Origin: Maea johnstoni
Lineage: Eukaryota > Annelida > Polychaeta > Spionida > Magelonidae
DNA: 64,000 bases
Direction: 5' to 3'
Assembly: GCA_963942565.1 (NCBI GenBank)
Contig: OZ012691.1
Span: 17,216,257 to 17,280,256 of the forward strand
Positions within the stretch are counted from its first letter, which is position 1; each line of letters opens with the position of its first letter. The notes below the pieces were generated by a model. That model worked only from the letters and a program-made list of their open reading frames with translations, searched no databases and was not told where the DNA came from. Below are positions 1 to 11,250 of this stretch, piece after piece. Position numbers and translations under genes: made by a program.

Positions 1-121
1 TTCAATAGAAAAGAGAAGTAACACCAAAACAGTCAGTCGGTTTTGGGAACTAAAGGCATGAATGTGTGAACTGCTGACAATATGTTGTGTTCCATTCTAT
101 AGTTCATTTTTCTCTCCCCAG

Positions 122-193
122 ATGGCGTATGTGTCTGTTGCCCTGTCCAAGGTGCATGTGTTGCCATGGATACAGCAGCTTAAGGATATATAG
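122..193 (+). CDS. Exon 1-like block of the array unit (72 nt), example in unit 1
   Basis: The block follows CTGAC (74-78, branch-point-like, about 45 nt upstream) and a pyrimidine tract ending CTCCCCAG, and is followed by GTATGT. In phase 0 it reads MAYVSVALSK...QQLKDI and ends in TAG exactly at the donor. Offset by one base it is also open and Cys-rich (CLLPCPRCMCCHG). Phase 0 matches the exit phase of exon 2 in the preceding unit, so exon 1 could be a terminal exon with its own stop and the AATAAA at 346. The strong donor right after the stop argues that it may be spliced onward instead. AAG|GTGCAT after codon 10 is a weaker internal donor. The protein family is not recognised. Positions in the other copies are given under each unit. 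Confidence 0.45.
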   Translation: MAYVSVALSKVHVLPWIQQLKDI

Positions 194-345
194 GTATGTA
201 GCTTTTGCACCCTCTGTTTAAGAGTATCAAGGTGTGATCTTAATGCTCTAGAGTTTGTTGAGACATACTTTCTGACCTTGTAATGATTAAAATGTCCTCC
301 AGACAGTGTTGTAGGGATATTAGATACTTTTACTATTAAATTTGG

Positions 346-391
346 AATAAAGTCTGATTTTACAAAGTATTTCAAGGAGAGTTTGTGGTGG
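346..391 (+). promoter_or_regulatory. Polyadenylation-like signal in each unit (example in unit 1)
   Basis: AATAAA (346-351) lies 152 nt after the TAG of exon 1. A CA dinucleotide about 12 nt on (363-364) and a GT-rich element (GTTTGTGGTGG, 381-391) follow at typical spacing. The hexamer is present in every unit inspected. This matches the layout of an animal poly(A) site, but use is untested. Confidence 0.4.
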
Positions 392-442
392 AATTAAGTA
401 TGATTTTACAAAATATTTCAAGGAGAGTTTGTGGTAGAGTTC
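351..442 (+). repeat. 46-bp direct duplication inside the unit
   Basis: AGTCTGATTTTACAAAG... (351-396) is followed at once by AGTATGATTTTACAAAA... (397-442), with only a few mismatches. Each half carries ATTTCAAGGAGAGTTTGTGG, so the GT-rich element after AATAAA is doubled. It is present in all units, so it predates the amplification. Confidence 0.9.
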
Positions 443-691
443 AGATTAACATTTCTACTTTATATTGGCCATTTTGTCACATTAAGCTACTAAAATATAG
501 TTGGTATGAGAATTATCTTGCTGAGCAGCTATATCTGGATGGGCAGAAACTTTGGAATTGCTTTATTGGACAGGCATTTTGAAATTCTGGCTAAGACCCT
601 GTTTGCCGAGCATTGTTTTGCTCTTGTGTTTGAATCTTTGATGAGCATTGCTGTGATTGCTTATCTATTTGTTTTTATTTTTTCATTACAG

Positions 692-748
692 CGTTTTGAA
701 AACCTCTGCAAGTACATATTGGCCAGCATGGATGCAGCCAGTATGAGG
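692..748 (+). CDS. Exon 2-like block of the array unit (57 nt), example in unit 1
   Basis: A strong acceptor (TTTTTATTTTTTCATTACAG) and a consensus donor (AGG|GTAAGC) flank 57 nt. It is open only in phase 0, reading RFENLCKYILASMDAASMR; the other two frames contain stops. The exon is symmetric (0-0), so it could be repeated or skipped without a frame change. Its exit phase fits exon 1 of the next unit, 780 nt downstream; it does not fit the Cys-rich frame of exon 1. Across 37 copies the only amino-acid changes noticed are R1H (units 14, 17), L10M (unit 30) and S12R (unit 33). This is not evidence of selection, because the whole unit is nearly identical between copies. The family is not recognised. 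Confidence 0.5.
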
Positions 749-1405
749 GTAAGCATCTCGTTATGATACTTGAAGGATATCTTACAATAGGAGATCTCAT
801 GTTTTACTGGAGAGCTGCCTAATATGAAATGGACTTCACCCTTGTCCCGCTGATCCCAATGATATCTGGGATACACTAACTAACCTGGGGTGTTTAGCCA
901 GGGAGTATACAGATGCGCTTGCTGACCTGCTAATGACCATTCATATGATTAGAATATTATATTGCCCAAAGAGCCTGTACATGACCCAAAGCAGCTCCAT
1001 TTTGCAGACCCTCACTAGATCTTAATTTTTAGATATAGGAAGTTGGTGGCACCTTCTTAAAATTCAAGTTGTGCCCCTTAATCCCCAATGATCCATTTTG
1101 TCCTTGGTACCAAAAAGAATGCAGTTGGCAGGGCAGGATACATACAGTAATTCAGCAAGACAAGGGTTAAGGCAAGACTGTGGCAATCAGCACACCTCTT
1201 TATTCTCCTATATTCAAGGTTTATATGAAGTTTGACTAAATGATTAATTTATCTAATAGAAAATATTTTACAATGCAAAACAATTCTGTCCTGAGAAAAA
1301 TCCGGAATATTGAACATTTGCATTTTTTACCACTTAGGAAGTTTTCTTATATTATTTCACTTATTTCCTATTTGTGCATTTTAATCTCATAGTTTAATGG
1401 ATTTA

Positions 1406-2812
1406 TTCAATAGAAAAGAGAAGTAACACCAAAACAGTCAGTCGGTTTTGGGAACTTAAAAGGCATGAATGTGTGAACTGCTGACAATATGTTGTGTTCC
1501 ATTCTATAGTTCATTTTTCTCTCCCTAGATGGCGTATGTGTCTGTTGCCCTGTCCAAGGTGCATGTGTTGCCATGGATACAGCAGCTTAAGGATATATAG
1601 GTATGTAGCTTTTGCACCCTCTGTTTAAGAGTATCAAGGTGTGATCTTAATGCTCTAGAGTTTGTTGAGACATACTTTCTGACCTTGTAATGATTAAAAT
1701 GTCCTCCAGACAGTGTTGTAGGGATATTAGATACTTTTACTATTAAATTTGGAATAAAGTCTGATTTTACAAAGTATTTCAAGGAGAGTTTGTGGTGGAA
1801 TTAAGTATGATTTTACAAAATATTTCAAGGAGAGTTTGTGGTAGAGTTCAGATTAACATTTCTACTTTATATTGGCCATTTTGTCACATTAAGCTACTAA
1901 AATATAGTTGGTATGAGAATTATCTTGCTGAGCAGCTATATCTGGATGGGCAGAAACTTTGGAATTGCTTTATTGGACAGGCATTTTGAAATTCTGGCTA
2001 AGACCCTGTTTGCCGAGCATTGTTTTGCTCTTGTGTTTGAAGATTTGATGAGAATTGCTGTGATTGCTTATCTATTTGTTTTTATTTTTTCATTACAGCG
2101 TTTTGAAAACCTCTGCAAGTACATATTGGCCAGCATGGATGCAGCCAGTATGAGGGTAAGCATCTCGTTATGATACTTGAAGGATATCTTACAATAGGAG
2201 ATCTCATGTTTTACTGGAGAGCTGCCTTATATGAAATGGACTTCACCCTTGTCCCGCTGATCCCAATAATATCTGGGATACACTAACTAACCTGGGGTGT
2301 TTAGCCAGGGAGTATACAGATGCGCTTGCTGACCTGCTAATGACCATTCATATGATTAGTATATTATATTGCCCAAAGAGCCTGTACATGACCCAAAGCA
2401 GCTCCATTTTGCAGACCCTCACTAGATCTTAATTTTTAGATATAGTAAGTTGGTGGCACCTTCTCAAAATTCAAGTTGTGCCCCTTAACCCCCAATGATC
2501 CATTTTGTCCTTGGTACCAAAAAGAATGCAGTTGGCAGGGCAGGATACATACAGTAATTCAGCAAGACAAGGGTTAAGGCAAGACTGTGGCAATCAGCAC
2601 ACCTCTTTATTCTCCTATATTCAAGGTTTATATGAAGTTTGACTAAATGATTAATTTATCTAATAGAAAATATTTTACAATGCAAAACAATTCTGTCCTG
2701 AGAAAAATCCGGAATGTTGAACATTTCCATTTTTTACCACTTAGGAAGTTTTCTTATATTATTTCACTTATTTCCTATTTGTGCATTTTAATCTCATAGT
2801 TTAATGGATTTA
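1406..2812 (+). repeat. Array unit 2
   Basis: 1407 bp with the +2 TTAAAAGG variant. Exon 1 at 1529-1600, exon 2 at 2099-2155. Diagnostic ATGAGAATTGC before exon 2 and CTTATATG after it. Confidence 0.97.
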
Positions 2813-4217
2813 TTCAATAGAAAAGAGAAGTAACACCAAAACGGTCAGTCGGTTTTGGGAACTAAAGGCATGAATGTGTGAACTGCTGACAATATGTTGT
2901 GTTCCATTCTATAGTTCATTTTTCTCTTCCCAGATGGCGTATGTGTCTGTTGCCCTGTCCAAGGTGCATGTGTTGCCATGGATACAGCAGCTTAAGGATA
3001 TATAGGTATGTAGCTTTTGCACCCTCTGTTTAAGAGTATCAAGGTGTGATCTTTATGCTCTAGAGTTTGTTGAGACATACTTTCTGACCTTGTAATGATT
3101 AAAATGTCCTCCAGACAGTGTTGTAGGGATATTAGATACTTTTACTATTAAATTTGGAATAAAGTCTGATTTTACAAAGTATTTCAAGGAGAGTTTGTGG
3201 TGGAATTAAGTATGATTTTACAAAATATTTCAAGGAGAGTTTGTGGTAGAGTTCAGATTAACATTTCTACTTTATATTGGCCATTTTGTCACATTAAGCT
3301 ACTAAAATATAGTTGGTATGAGAATTATCTTGCTGAGCAGCTATATCTGGATGGGCAGAAACTTTGGAATTGCTTTATTGGACAGGCATTTTGAAATTCT
3401 GGCTAAGACCCTGTTTGCCGAGCATTGTTTTGCTCTTGTGTTTGAATCTTTGATGAGCATTGCTGTGATTGCTTATCTATTTGTTTTTATTTTTTCATTA
3501 CAGCGTTTTGAAAACCTCTGCAAGTACATATTGGCCAGCATGGATGCAGCCAGTATGAGGGTAAGCATCTCGTTATGATACTTGAAGGATATCTTACAAT
3601 AGGAGATCTCATGTTTTACTGGAGAGCTGCCTAATATGAAATGGACTTCACCCTTGTCCCGCTGATCCCAATGATATCTGGGATACACTAACTAACCTGG
3701 GGTGTTTAGCCAGGGAGTATACAGATGCGCTTGCTGACCTGCTAATGACCATTCATATGATTAGAATATTATATTGCCCAAAGAGCCTGTACATGACCCA
3801 AAGCAGCTCCATTTTGCAGACCCTCACTAGATCTTAATTTTTAGATATAGGAAGTTGGTGGCACCTTCTTAAAATTCAAGTTGTGCCCCTTAATCCCCAA
3901 TGATCCATTTTGTCCTTGGTACCAAAAAGAATGCAGTTGGCAGGGCAGGATACATACAGTAATTCAGCAAGACAAGGGTTAAGGCAAGACTGTGGCAATC
4001 AGCACACCTCTTTATTCTCCTATATTCAAGGTTTATATGAAGTTTGACTAAATGATTAATTTATCTAATAGAAAATATTTTACAATGCAAAACAATTCTG
4101 TCCTGAGAAAAATCCGGAATATTGAACATTTGCATTTTTTACCACTTAGGAAGTTTTCTTATATTATTTCACTTATTTCCTATTTGTGCATTTTAATCTC
4201 ATAGTTTAATGGATTTA
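2813..4217 (+). repeat. Array unit 3
   Basis: 1405 bp. Exon 1 at 2934-3005, exon 2 at 3504-3560. Near-copy of unit 1, with AACGGTCAG and CTTTATGCTC shared with units 5, 11, 26 and 30 at its left end. Confidence 0.97.
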
Positions 4218-5624
4218 TTCAATAGAAAAGAGAAGTAACACCAAAACAGTCAGTCGGTTTTGGGAACTTAAAAGGCATGAATGTGTGAACTGCTGACAAT
4301 ATGTTGTGTTCCATTCTATAGTTCATTTTTCTCTCCCTAGATGGCGTATGTGTCTGTTGCCCTGTCCAAGGTGCATGTGTTGCCATGGATACAGCAGCTT
4401 AAGGATATATAGGTATGTAGCTTTTGCACCCTCTGTTTAAGAGTATCAAGGTGTGATCTTAATGCTCTAGAGTTTGTTGAGACATACTTTCTGACCTTGT
4501 AATGATTAAAATGTCCTCCAGACAGTGTTGTAGGGATATTAGATACTTTTACTATTAAATTTGGAATAAAGTCTGATTTTACAAAGTATTTCAAGGAGAG
4601 TTTGTGGTGGAATTAAGTATGATTTTACAAAATATTTCAAGGAGAGTTTGTGGTAGAGTTCAGATTAACATTTCTACTTTATATTGGCCATTTTGTCACA
4701 TTAAGCTACTAAAATATAGTTGGTATGAGAATTATCTTGCTGAGCAGCTATATCTGGATGGGCAGAAACTTTGGAATTGCTTTATTGGACAGGCATTTTG
4801 AAATTCTGGCTAAGACCCTGTTTGCCGAGCATTGTTTTGCTCTTGTGTTTGAAGATTTGATGAGAATTGCTGTGATTGCTTATCTATTTGTTTTTATTTT
4901 TTCATTACAGCGTTTTGAAAACCTCTGCAAGTACATATTGGCCAGCATGGATGCAGCCAGTATGAGGGTAAGCATCTCGTTATGATACTTGAAGGATATC
5001 TTACAATAGGAGATCTCATGTTTTACTGGAGAGCTGCCTTATATGAAATGGACTTCACCCTTGTCCCGCTGATCCCAATAATATCTGGGATACACTAACT
5101 AACCTGGGGTGTTTAGCCAGGGAGTATACAGATGCGCTTGCTGACCTGCTAATGACCATTCATATGATTAGTATATTATATTGCCCAAAGAGCCTGTACA
5201 TGACCCAAAGCAGCTCCATTTTGCAGACCCTCACTAGATCTTAATTTTTAGATATAGTAAGTTGGTGGCACCTTCTCAAAATTCAAGTTGTGCCCCTTAA
5301 CCCCCAATGATCCATTTTGTCCTTGGTACCAAAAAGAATGCAGTTGGCAGGGCAGGATACATACAGTAATTCAGCAAGACAAGGGTTAAGGCAAGACTGT
5401 GGCAATCAGCACACCTCTTTATTCTCCTATATTCAAGGTTTATATGAAGTTTGACTAAATGATTAATTTATCTAATAGAAAATATTTTACAATGCAAAAC
5501 AATTCTGTCCTGAGAAAAATCCGGAATGTTGAACATTTCCATTTTTTACCACTTAGGAAGTTTTCTTATATTATTTCACTTATTTCCTATTTGTGCATTT
5601 TAATCTCATAGTTTAATGGATTTA
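4218..5624 (+). repeat. Array unit 4
   Basis: 1407 bp, near-copy of unit 2. Exon 1 at 4341-4412, exon 2 at 4911-4967. Confidence 0.97.
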
Positions 5625-7029
5625 TTCAATAGAAAAGAGAAGTAACACCAAAACGGTCAGTCGGTTTTGGGAACTAAAGGCATGAATGTGTGAACTGCTG
5701 ACAATATGTTGTGTTCCATTCTATAGTTCATTTTTCTCTTCCCAGATGGCGTATGTGTCTGTTGCCCTGTCCAAGGTGCATGTGTTGCCATGGATACAGC
5801 AGCTTAAGGATATATAGGTATGTAGCTTTTGCACCCTCTGTTTAAGAGTATCAAGGTGTGATCTTTATGCTCTAGAGTTTGTTGAGACATACTTTCTGAC
5901 CTTGTAATGATTAAAATGTCCTCCAGACAGTGTTGTAGGGATAATAGATACTTTTACTATTAAATTTGGAATAAAGTATGATTTTACAAAGTATTTCAAG
6001 GAGAGTTTGTGGTGGAATTAAGTATGATTTTACAAAATATTTCAAGGAGAGTTTGTGGTAGAGTTCAGATTAACATTTCTACTTTATATTGGCCATTTTG
6101 TCACATTAAGCTACTAAAATATAGTTGGTATGAGAATTATCTTGCTGAGCAGCTATATCTGGATTGGCAGAAACTTTGGAATTGCTTTATTGGACAGGCA
6201 TTTTGAAATTCTGGCTAAGACCCTGTTTGCCGAGCATTGTTTTGCTCTTGTGTTTGAAGATTTGATGAGCATTGCTGTGATTGCTTATCTATTTGTTTTT
6301 ATTTTTTCATTACAGCGTTTTGAAAACCTCTGCAAGTACATATTGGCCAGCATGGATGCAGCCAGTATGAGGGTAAGCATCTCGTTATGATACTTGAAGG
6401 ATATCTTACAATAGGAGATCTCATGTTTTACTGGAGAGCTGCCTAATATGAAATGGACTTCACCCTTGTCCCGCTGATCCCAATGATATCTGGGATACAC
6501 TAACTAACCTGGGGTGTTTAGCCAGGGAGTATACAGATGCGCTTGCTGACCTGCTAATGACCATTCATATGATTAGTATATTATATTGCCCAAAGAGCCT
6601 GTACATGACCCAAAGCAGCTCCATTTTGCAGACCCTCACTAGATCTTAATTTTTAGATATAGTAAGTTGGTGGCACCTTCTTATAATTCAAGTTGTGCCC
6701 CTTAATCCCCAATGATCCATTTTGTCCTTGGTACCAAAAAGAATGCAGTTGGCAGGGCAGGATACATACAGTAATTCAGCAAGACAAGGGTTAAGGCAAG
6801 ACTGTGGCAATCAGCACACCTCTTTATTCTCCTATATTCAAGGTTTATATGAAGTTTGACTAAATGATTAATTTATCTAATAGAAAATATTTTACAATGC
6901 AAAACAATTCTGTCCTGAGAAAAATCTGGAATATTGAACATTTGCATTTTTTACCACTTAGGAAGTTTTCTTATATTATTTCACTTATTTCCTATTTGTG
7001 CATTTTAATCTCATAGTTTAATGGATTTA
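5625..7029 (+). repeat. Array unit 5
   Basis: 1405 bp. Exon 1 at 5746-5817, exon 2 at 6316-6372. Has GGATAATAGATAC and AAAGTATGATT upstream of the 46-bp duplication, shared with unit 11, and CTGGATTGGCAG. Confidence 0.97.
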
Positions 7030-8437
7030 TTCAATAGAAAAGAGAAGTAACACCAAAACAGTCAGTCGGTTTTGGGAACTTAAAAGGCATGAATGTGTGA
7101 ACTGCTGACAATATGTTGTGTTCCATTCTATAGTTCATTTTTCTCTCCCTAGATGGCGTATGTGTCTGTTGCCCTGTCCAAGGTGCATGTGTTGCCATGG
7201 ATACAGCAGCTTAAGGATATATAGGTATGTAGCTTTTGCACCCTCTGTTTAAGAGTATCAAGGTGTGATCTTAATGCTCTAGAGTTTGTTGAGACATACT
7301 TTCTGACCTTGTAATGATTAAAATGTCCTCCAGACAGTGTTGTAGGGATATTAGATACTTTTACTATTAAATTTGGAATAAAGTCTGATTTTACAAAGTA
7401 TTTCAAGGAGAGTTTGTGGTGGAATTAAGTATGATTTTACAAAATATTTCAAGGAGAGTTTGTGGTAGAGTTCAGATTAACATTTCTACTTTATATTGGC
7501 CATTTTGTCACATTAAGCTACTAAAATATAGTTGGTATGAGAATTATCTTGCTGAGCAGCTATATCTGGATGGGCAGAAACTTTGGAATTGCTTTATTGG
7601 ACAGGCATTTTGGAAATTCTGGCTAAGACCCTGTTTGCCGAGCATTGTTTTGCTCTTGTGTTTGAAGATTTGATGAGCATTGCTGTGATTGCTTATCTAT
7701 TTGTTTTTATTTTTTCATTACAGCGTTTTGAAAACCTCTGCAAGTACATATTGGCCAGCATGGATGCAGCCAGTATGAGGGTAAGCATCTCGTTATGATA
7801 CTTGAAGGATATCTTACAATAGGAGATCTCATGTTTTACTGGAGAGCTGCCTAATATGAAATGGACTTCACCCTTGTCCCGCTGATCCCAATGATATCTG
7901 GGATACACTAACTAACCTGGGGTGTTTAGCCAGGGAGTATACAGATGCGCTTGCTGACCTGCTAATGACCATTCATATGATTAGTATATTATATTGCCCA
8001 AAGAGCCTGTACATGACCCAATGCAGCTCCATTTTGCAGACCCTCACTACATCTTAATTTTTAGATATAGTAAGTTGGTGGCACCTTCTTAAAATTCAAG
8101 TTGTGCCCCTTAACCCCCAATGATCCATTTTGTCCTTGGTACCAAAAGGAATGCAGTTGGCAGGGCAGGATACATACAGTAATTCAGCAAGACAAGGGTT
8201 AAGGCAAGACTGTGGCAATCAGCACACCTCTTTATTCTCCTATATTCAAGGTTTATATGAAGTTTGACTAAATGATTAATTTATCTAATAGAAAATATTT
8301 TACAATGCAAAACAATTCTGTCCTGAGAAAAATCCGGAATATTGAACATTTCCATTTTTTACCACTTAGGAAGTTTTCTTATATTATTTCACTTATTTCC
8401 TATTTGTGCATTTTAATCTCATAGTTTAATGGATTTA
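7030..8437 (+). repeat. Array unit 6
   Basis: 1408 bp. Exon 1 at 7153-7224, exon 2 at 7724-7780. Extra G in GCATTTTGGAAATTC; ACCCAATGCAG and CACTACATCTT in the right half, shared with units 8, 18 and 19. Confidence 0.97.
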
Positions 8438-9842
8438 TTCAATAGAAAAGAGAAGTAACACCAAAACAGTCAGTCGGTTTTGGGAACTAAAGGCATGAAT
8501 GTGTGAACTGCTGACAATATGTTGTGTTCCATTCTATAGTTCATTTTTCTCTCCCCAGATGGCGTATGTGTCTGTTGCCCTGTCCAAGGTGCATGTGTTG
8601 CCATGGATACAGCAGCTTAAGGATATATAGGTATGTAGCTTTTGCACCCTCTGTTTAAGAGTATCAAGGTGTGATCTTAATGCTCTAGAGTTTGTTGAGA
8701 CATACTTTCTGACCTTGTAATGATTAAAATGTCCTCCAGACAGTGTTGTAGGGATATTAGATACTTTTACTATTAAATTTGGAATAAAGTCTGATTTTAC
8801 AAAGTATTTCAAGGAGAGTTTGTGGTGGAATTAAGTATGATTTTACAAAATATTTCAAGGAGAGTTTGTGGTAGAGTTCAGATTAACATTTCTACTTTAT
8901 ATTGGCCATTTTGTCACATTAAGCTACTAAAATATAGTTGGTATGAGAATTATCTTGCTGAGCAGCTATATCTGGATGGGCAGAAACTTTGGAATTGCTT
9001 TATTGGACAGGCATTTTGAAATTCTGGCTAAGACCCTGTTTGCCGAGCATTGTTTTGCTCTTGTGTTTGAAGATTTGATGAGCATTGCTGTGATTGCTTA
9101 TCTATTTGTTTTTATTTTTTCATTACAGCGTTTTGAAAACCTCTGCAAGTACATATTGGCCAGCATGGATGCAGCCAGTATGAGGGTAAGCATCTCGTTA
9201 TGATACTTGAAGGATATCTTACAATAGGAGATCTCATGTTTTACTGGAGAGCTGCCTAATATGAAATGGACTTCACCCTTGTCCCGCTGATCCCAATGAT
9301 ATCTGGGATACACTAACTAACCTGGGGTGTTTAGCCAGGGAGTATACAGATGCGCTTGCTGACCTGCTAATGACCATTCATATGATTAGAATATTATATT
9401 GCCCAAAGAGCCTGTACATGACCCAAAGCAGCTCCATTTTGCAGACCCTCACTAGATCTTAATTTTTAGATATAGTAAGTTGGTGGCACCTTCTTATAAT
9501 TCAAGTTGTGCCCCTTAATCCCCAATGATCCATTTTGTCCTTGGTACCAAAAAGAATGCAGTTGGCAGGGCAGGATACATACAGTAATTCAGCAAGACAA
9601 GGGTTAAGGCAAGACTGTGGCAATCAGCACACCTCTTTATTCTCCTATATTCAAGGTTTATATGAAGTTTGACTAAATGATTAATTTATCTAATAGAAAA
9701 TATTTTACAATGCAAAACAATTCTGTCCTGAGAAAAATCTGGAATATTGAACATTTGCATTTTTTACCACTTAGGAAGTTTTCTTATATTATTTCACTTA
9801 TTTCCTATTTGTGCATTTTAATCTCATAGTTTAATGGATTTA
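8438..9842 (+). repeat. Array unit 7
   Basis: 1405 bp. Exon 1 at 8559-8630, exon 2 at 9129-9185. Second half of the 6-7 dimer. Confidence 0.97.
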
Positions 9843-11250
9843 TTCAATAGAAAAGAGAAGTAACACCAAAACAGTCAGTCGGTTTTGGGAACTTAAAAGG
9901 CATGAATGTGTGAACTGCTGACAATATGTTGTGTTCCATTCTATAGTTCATTTTTCTCTCCCTAGATGGCGTATGTGTCTGTTGCCCTGTCCAAGGTGCA
10001 TGTGTTGCCATGGATACAGCAGCTTAAGGATATATAGGTATGTAGCTTTTGCACCCTCTGTTTAAGAGTATCAAGGTGTGATCTTAATGCTCTAGAGTTT
10101 GTTGAGACATACTTTCTGACCTTGTAATGATTAAAATGTCCTCCAGACAGTGTTGTAGGGATATTAGATACTTTTACTATTAAATTTGGAATAAAGTCTG
10201 ATTTTACAAAGTATTTCAAGGAGAGTTTGTGGTGGAATTAAGTATGATTTTACAAAATATTTCAAGGAGAGTTTGTGGTAGAGTTCAGATTAACATTTCT
10301 ACTTTATATTGGCCATTTTGTCACATTAAGCTACTAAAATATAGTTGGTATGAGAATTATCTTGCTGAGCAGCTATATCTGGATGGGCAGAAACTTTGGA
10401 ATTGCTTTATTGGACAGGCATTTTGGAAATTCTGGCTAAGACCCTGTTTGCCGAGCATTGTTTTGCTCTTGTGTTTGAAGATTTGATGAGCATTGCTGTG
10501 ATTGCTTATCTATTTGTTTTTATTTTTTCATTACAGCGTTTTGAAAACCTCTGCAAGTACATATTGGCCAGCATGGATGCAGCCAGTATGAGGGTAAGCA
10601 TCTCGTTATGATACTTGAAGGATATCTTACAATAGGAGATCTCATGTTTTACTGGAGAGCTGCCTAATATGAAATGGACTTCACCCTTGTCCCGCTGATC
10701 CCAATGATATCTGGGATACACTAACTAACCTGGGGTGTTTAGCCAGGGAGTATACAGATGCGCTTGCTGACCTGCTAATGACCATTCATATGATTAGTAT
10801 ATTATATTGCCCAAAGAGCCTGTACATGACCCAATGCAGCTCCATTTTGCAGACCCTCACTACATCTTAATTTTTAGATATAGTAAGTTGGTGGCACCTT
10901 CTTAAAATTCAAGTTGTGCCCCTTAACCCCCAATGATCCATTTTGTCCTTGGTACCAAAAAGAATGCAGTTGGCAGGGCAGGATACATACAGTAATTCAG
11001 CAAGACAAGGGTTAAGGCAAGACTGTGGCAATCAGCACACCTCTTTATTCTCCTATATTCAAGGTTTATATGAAGTTTGACTAAATGATTAATTTATCTA
11101 ATAGAAAATATTTTACAATGCAAAACAATTCTGTCCTGAGAAAAATCCGGAATATTGAACATTTGCATTTTTTACCACTTAGGAAGTTTTCTTATATTAT
11201 TTCACTTATTTCCTATTTGTGCATTTTAATCTCATAGTTTAATGGATTTA
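9843..11250 (+). repeat. Array unit 8
   Basis: 1408 bp, near-copy of unit 6 with the same extra G. Exon 1 at 9966-10037, exon 2 at 10537-10593. Confidence 0.97.

Larger units (their letters stand above)
1..1405 (+). repeat. Array unit 1
   Basis: 1405 bp. Exon 1 at 122-193, exon 2 at 692-748. It carries GAATCTTTGATGAGC before exon 2 and GATATAGGAAG where most units have GATATAGTAAG. Forms a dimer with unit 2. Confidence 0.97.
1..5624 (+). repeat. Dimer repeat, two copies of 2,812 bp
   Basis: Units 1-2 and 3-4 alternate 1405 and 1407 bp with the same alternation of GATGAGCATTG and GATGAGAATTG before exon 2. Confidence 0.9.

Noticed and set aside
97-375. Minus-strand 85-92 codon open frame repeated in most units
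   Set aside because: It runs across the exon 1 acceptor, exon 1 and the intron on the other strand, has no splice or promoter support, and is preserved only because the units are young copies.
385-766. Plus-strand 65-, 71-, 85- and 86-codon open frames in every unit
   Set aside because: They read through the 46-bp duplication and the pyrimidine tract before exon 2. Single-base unit variants change their ends freely. Only the 57-nt exon 2 part has splice support.
661-876. Minus-strand 71-codon frame over exon 2
   Set aside because: Antisense shadow of exon 2 and its flanks.
1010-1045. Possible third mini-exon (TTTTGCAG ... GATATA|GTAAGTT) in the units
   Set aside because: The donor is absent in units 1, 3 and 9 (GATATAGGAAG), the 30-nt body contains stops in most frames, and no partner phase fits.
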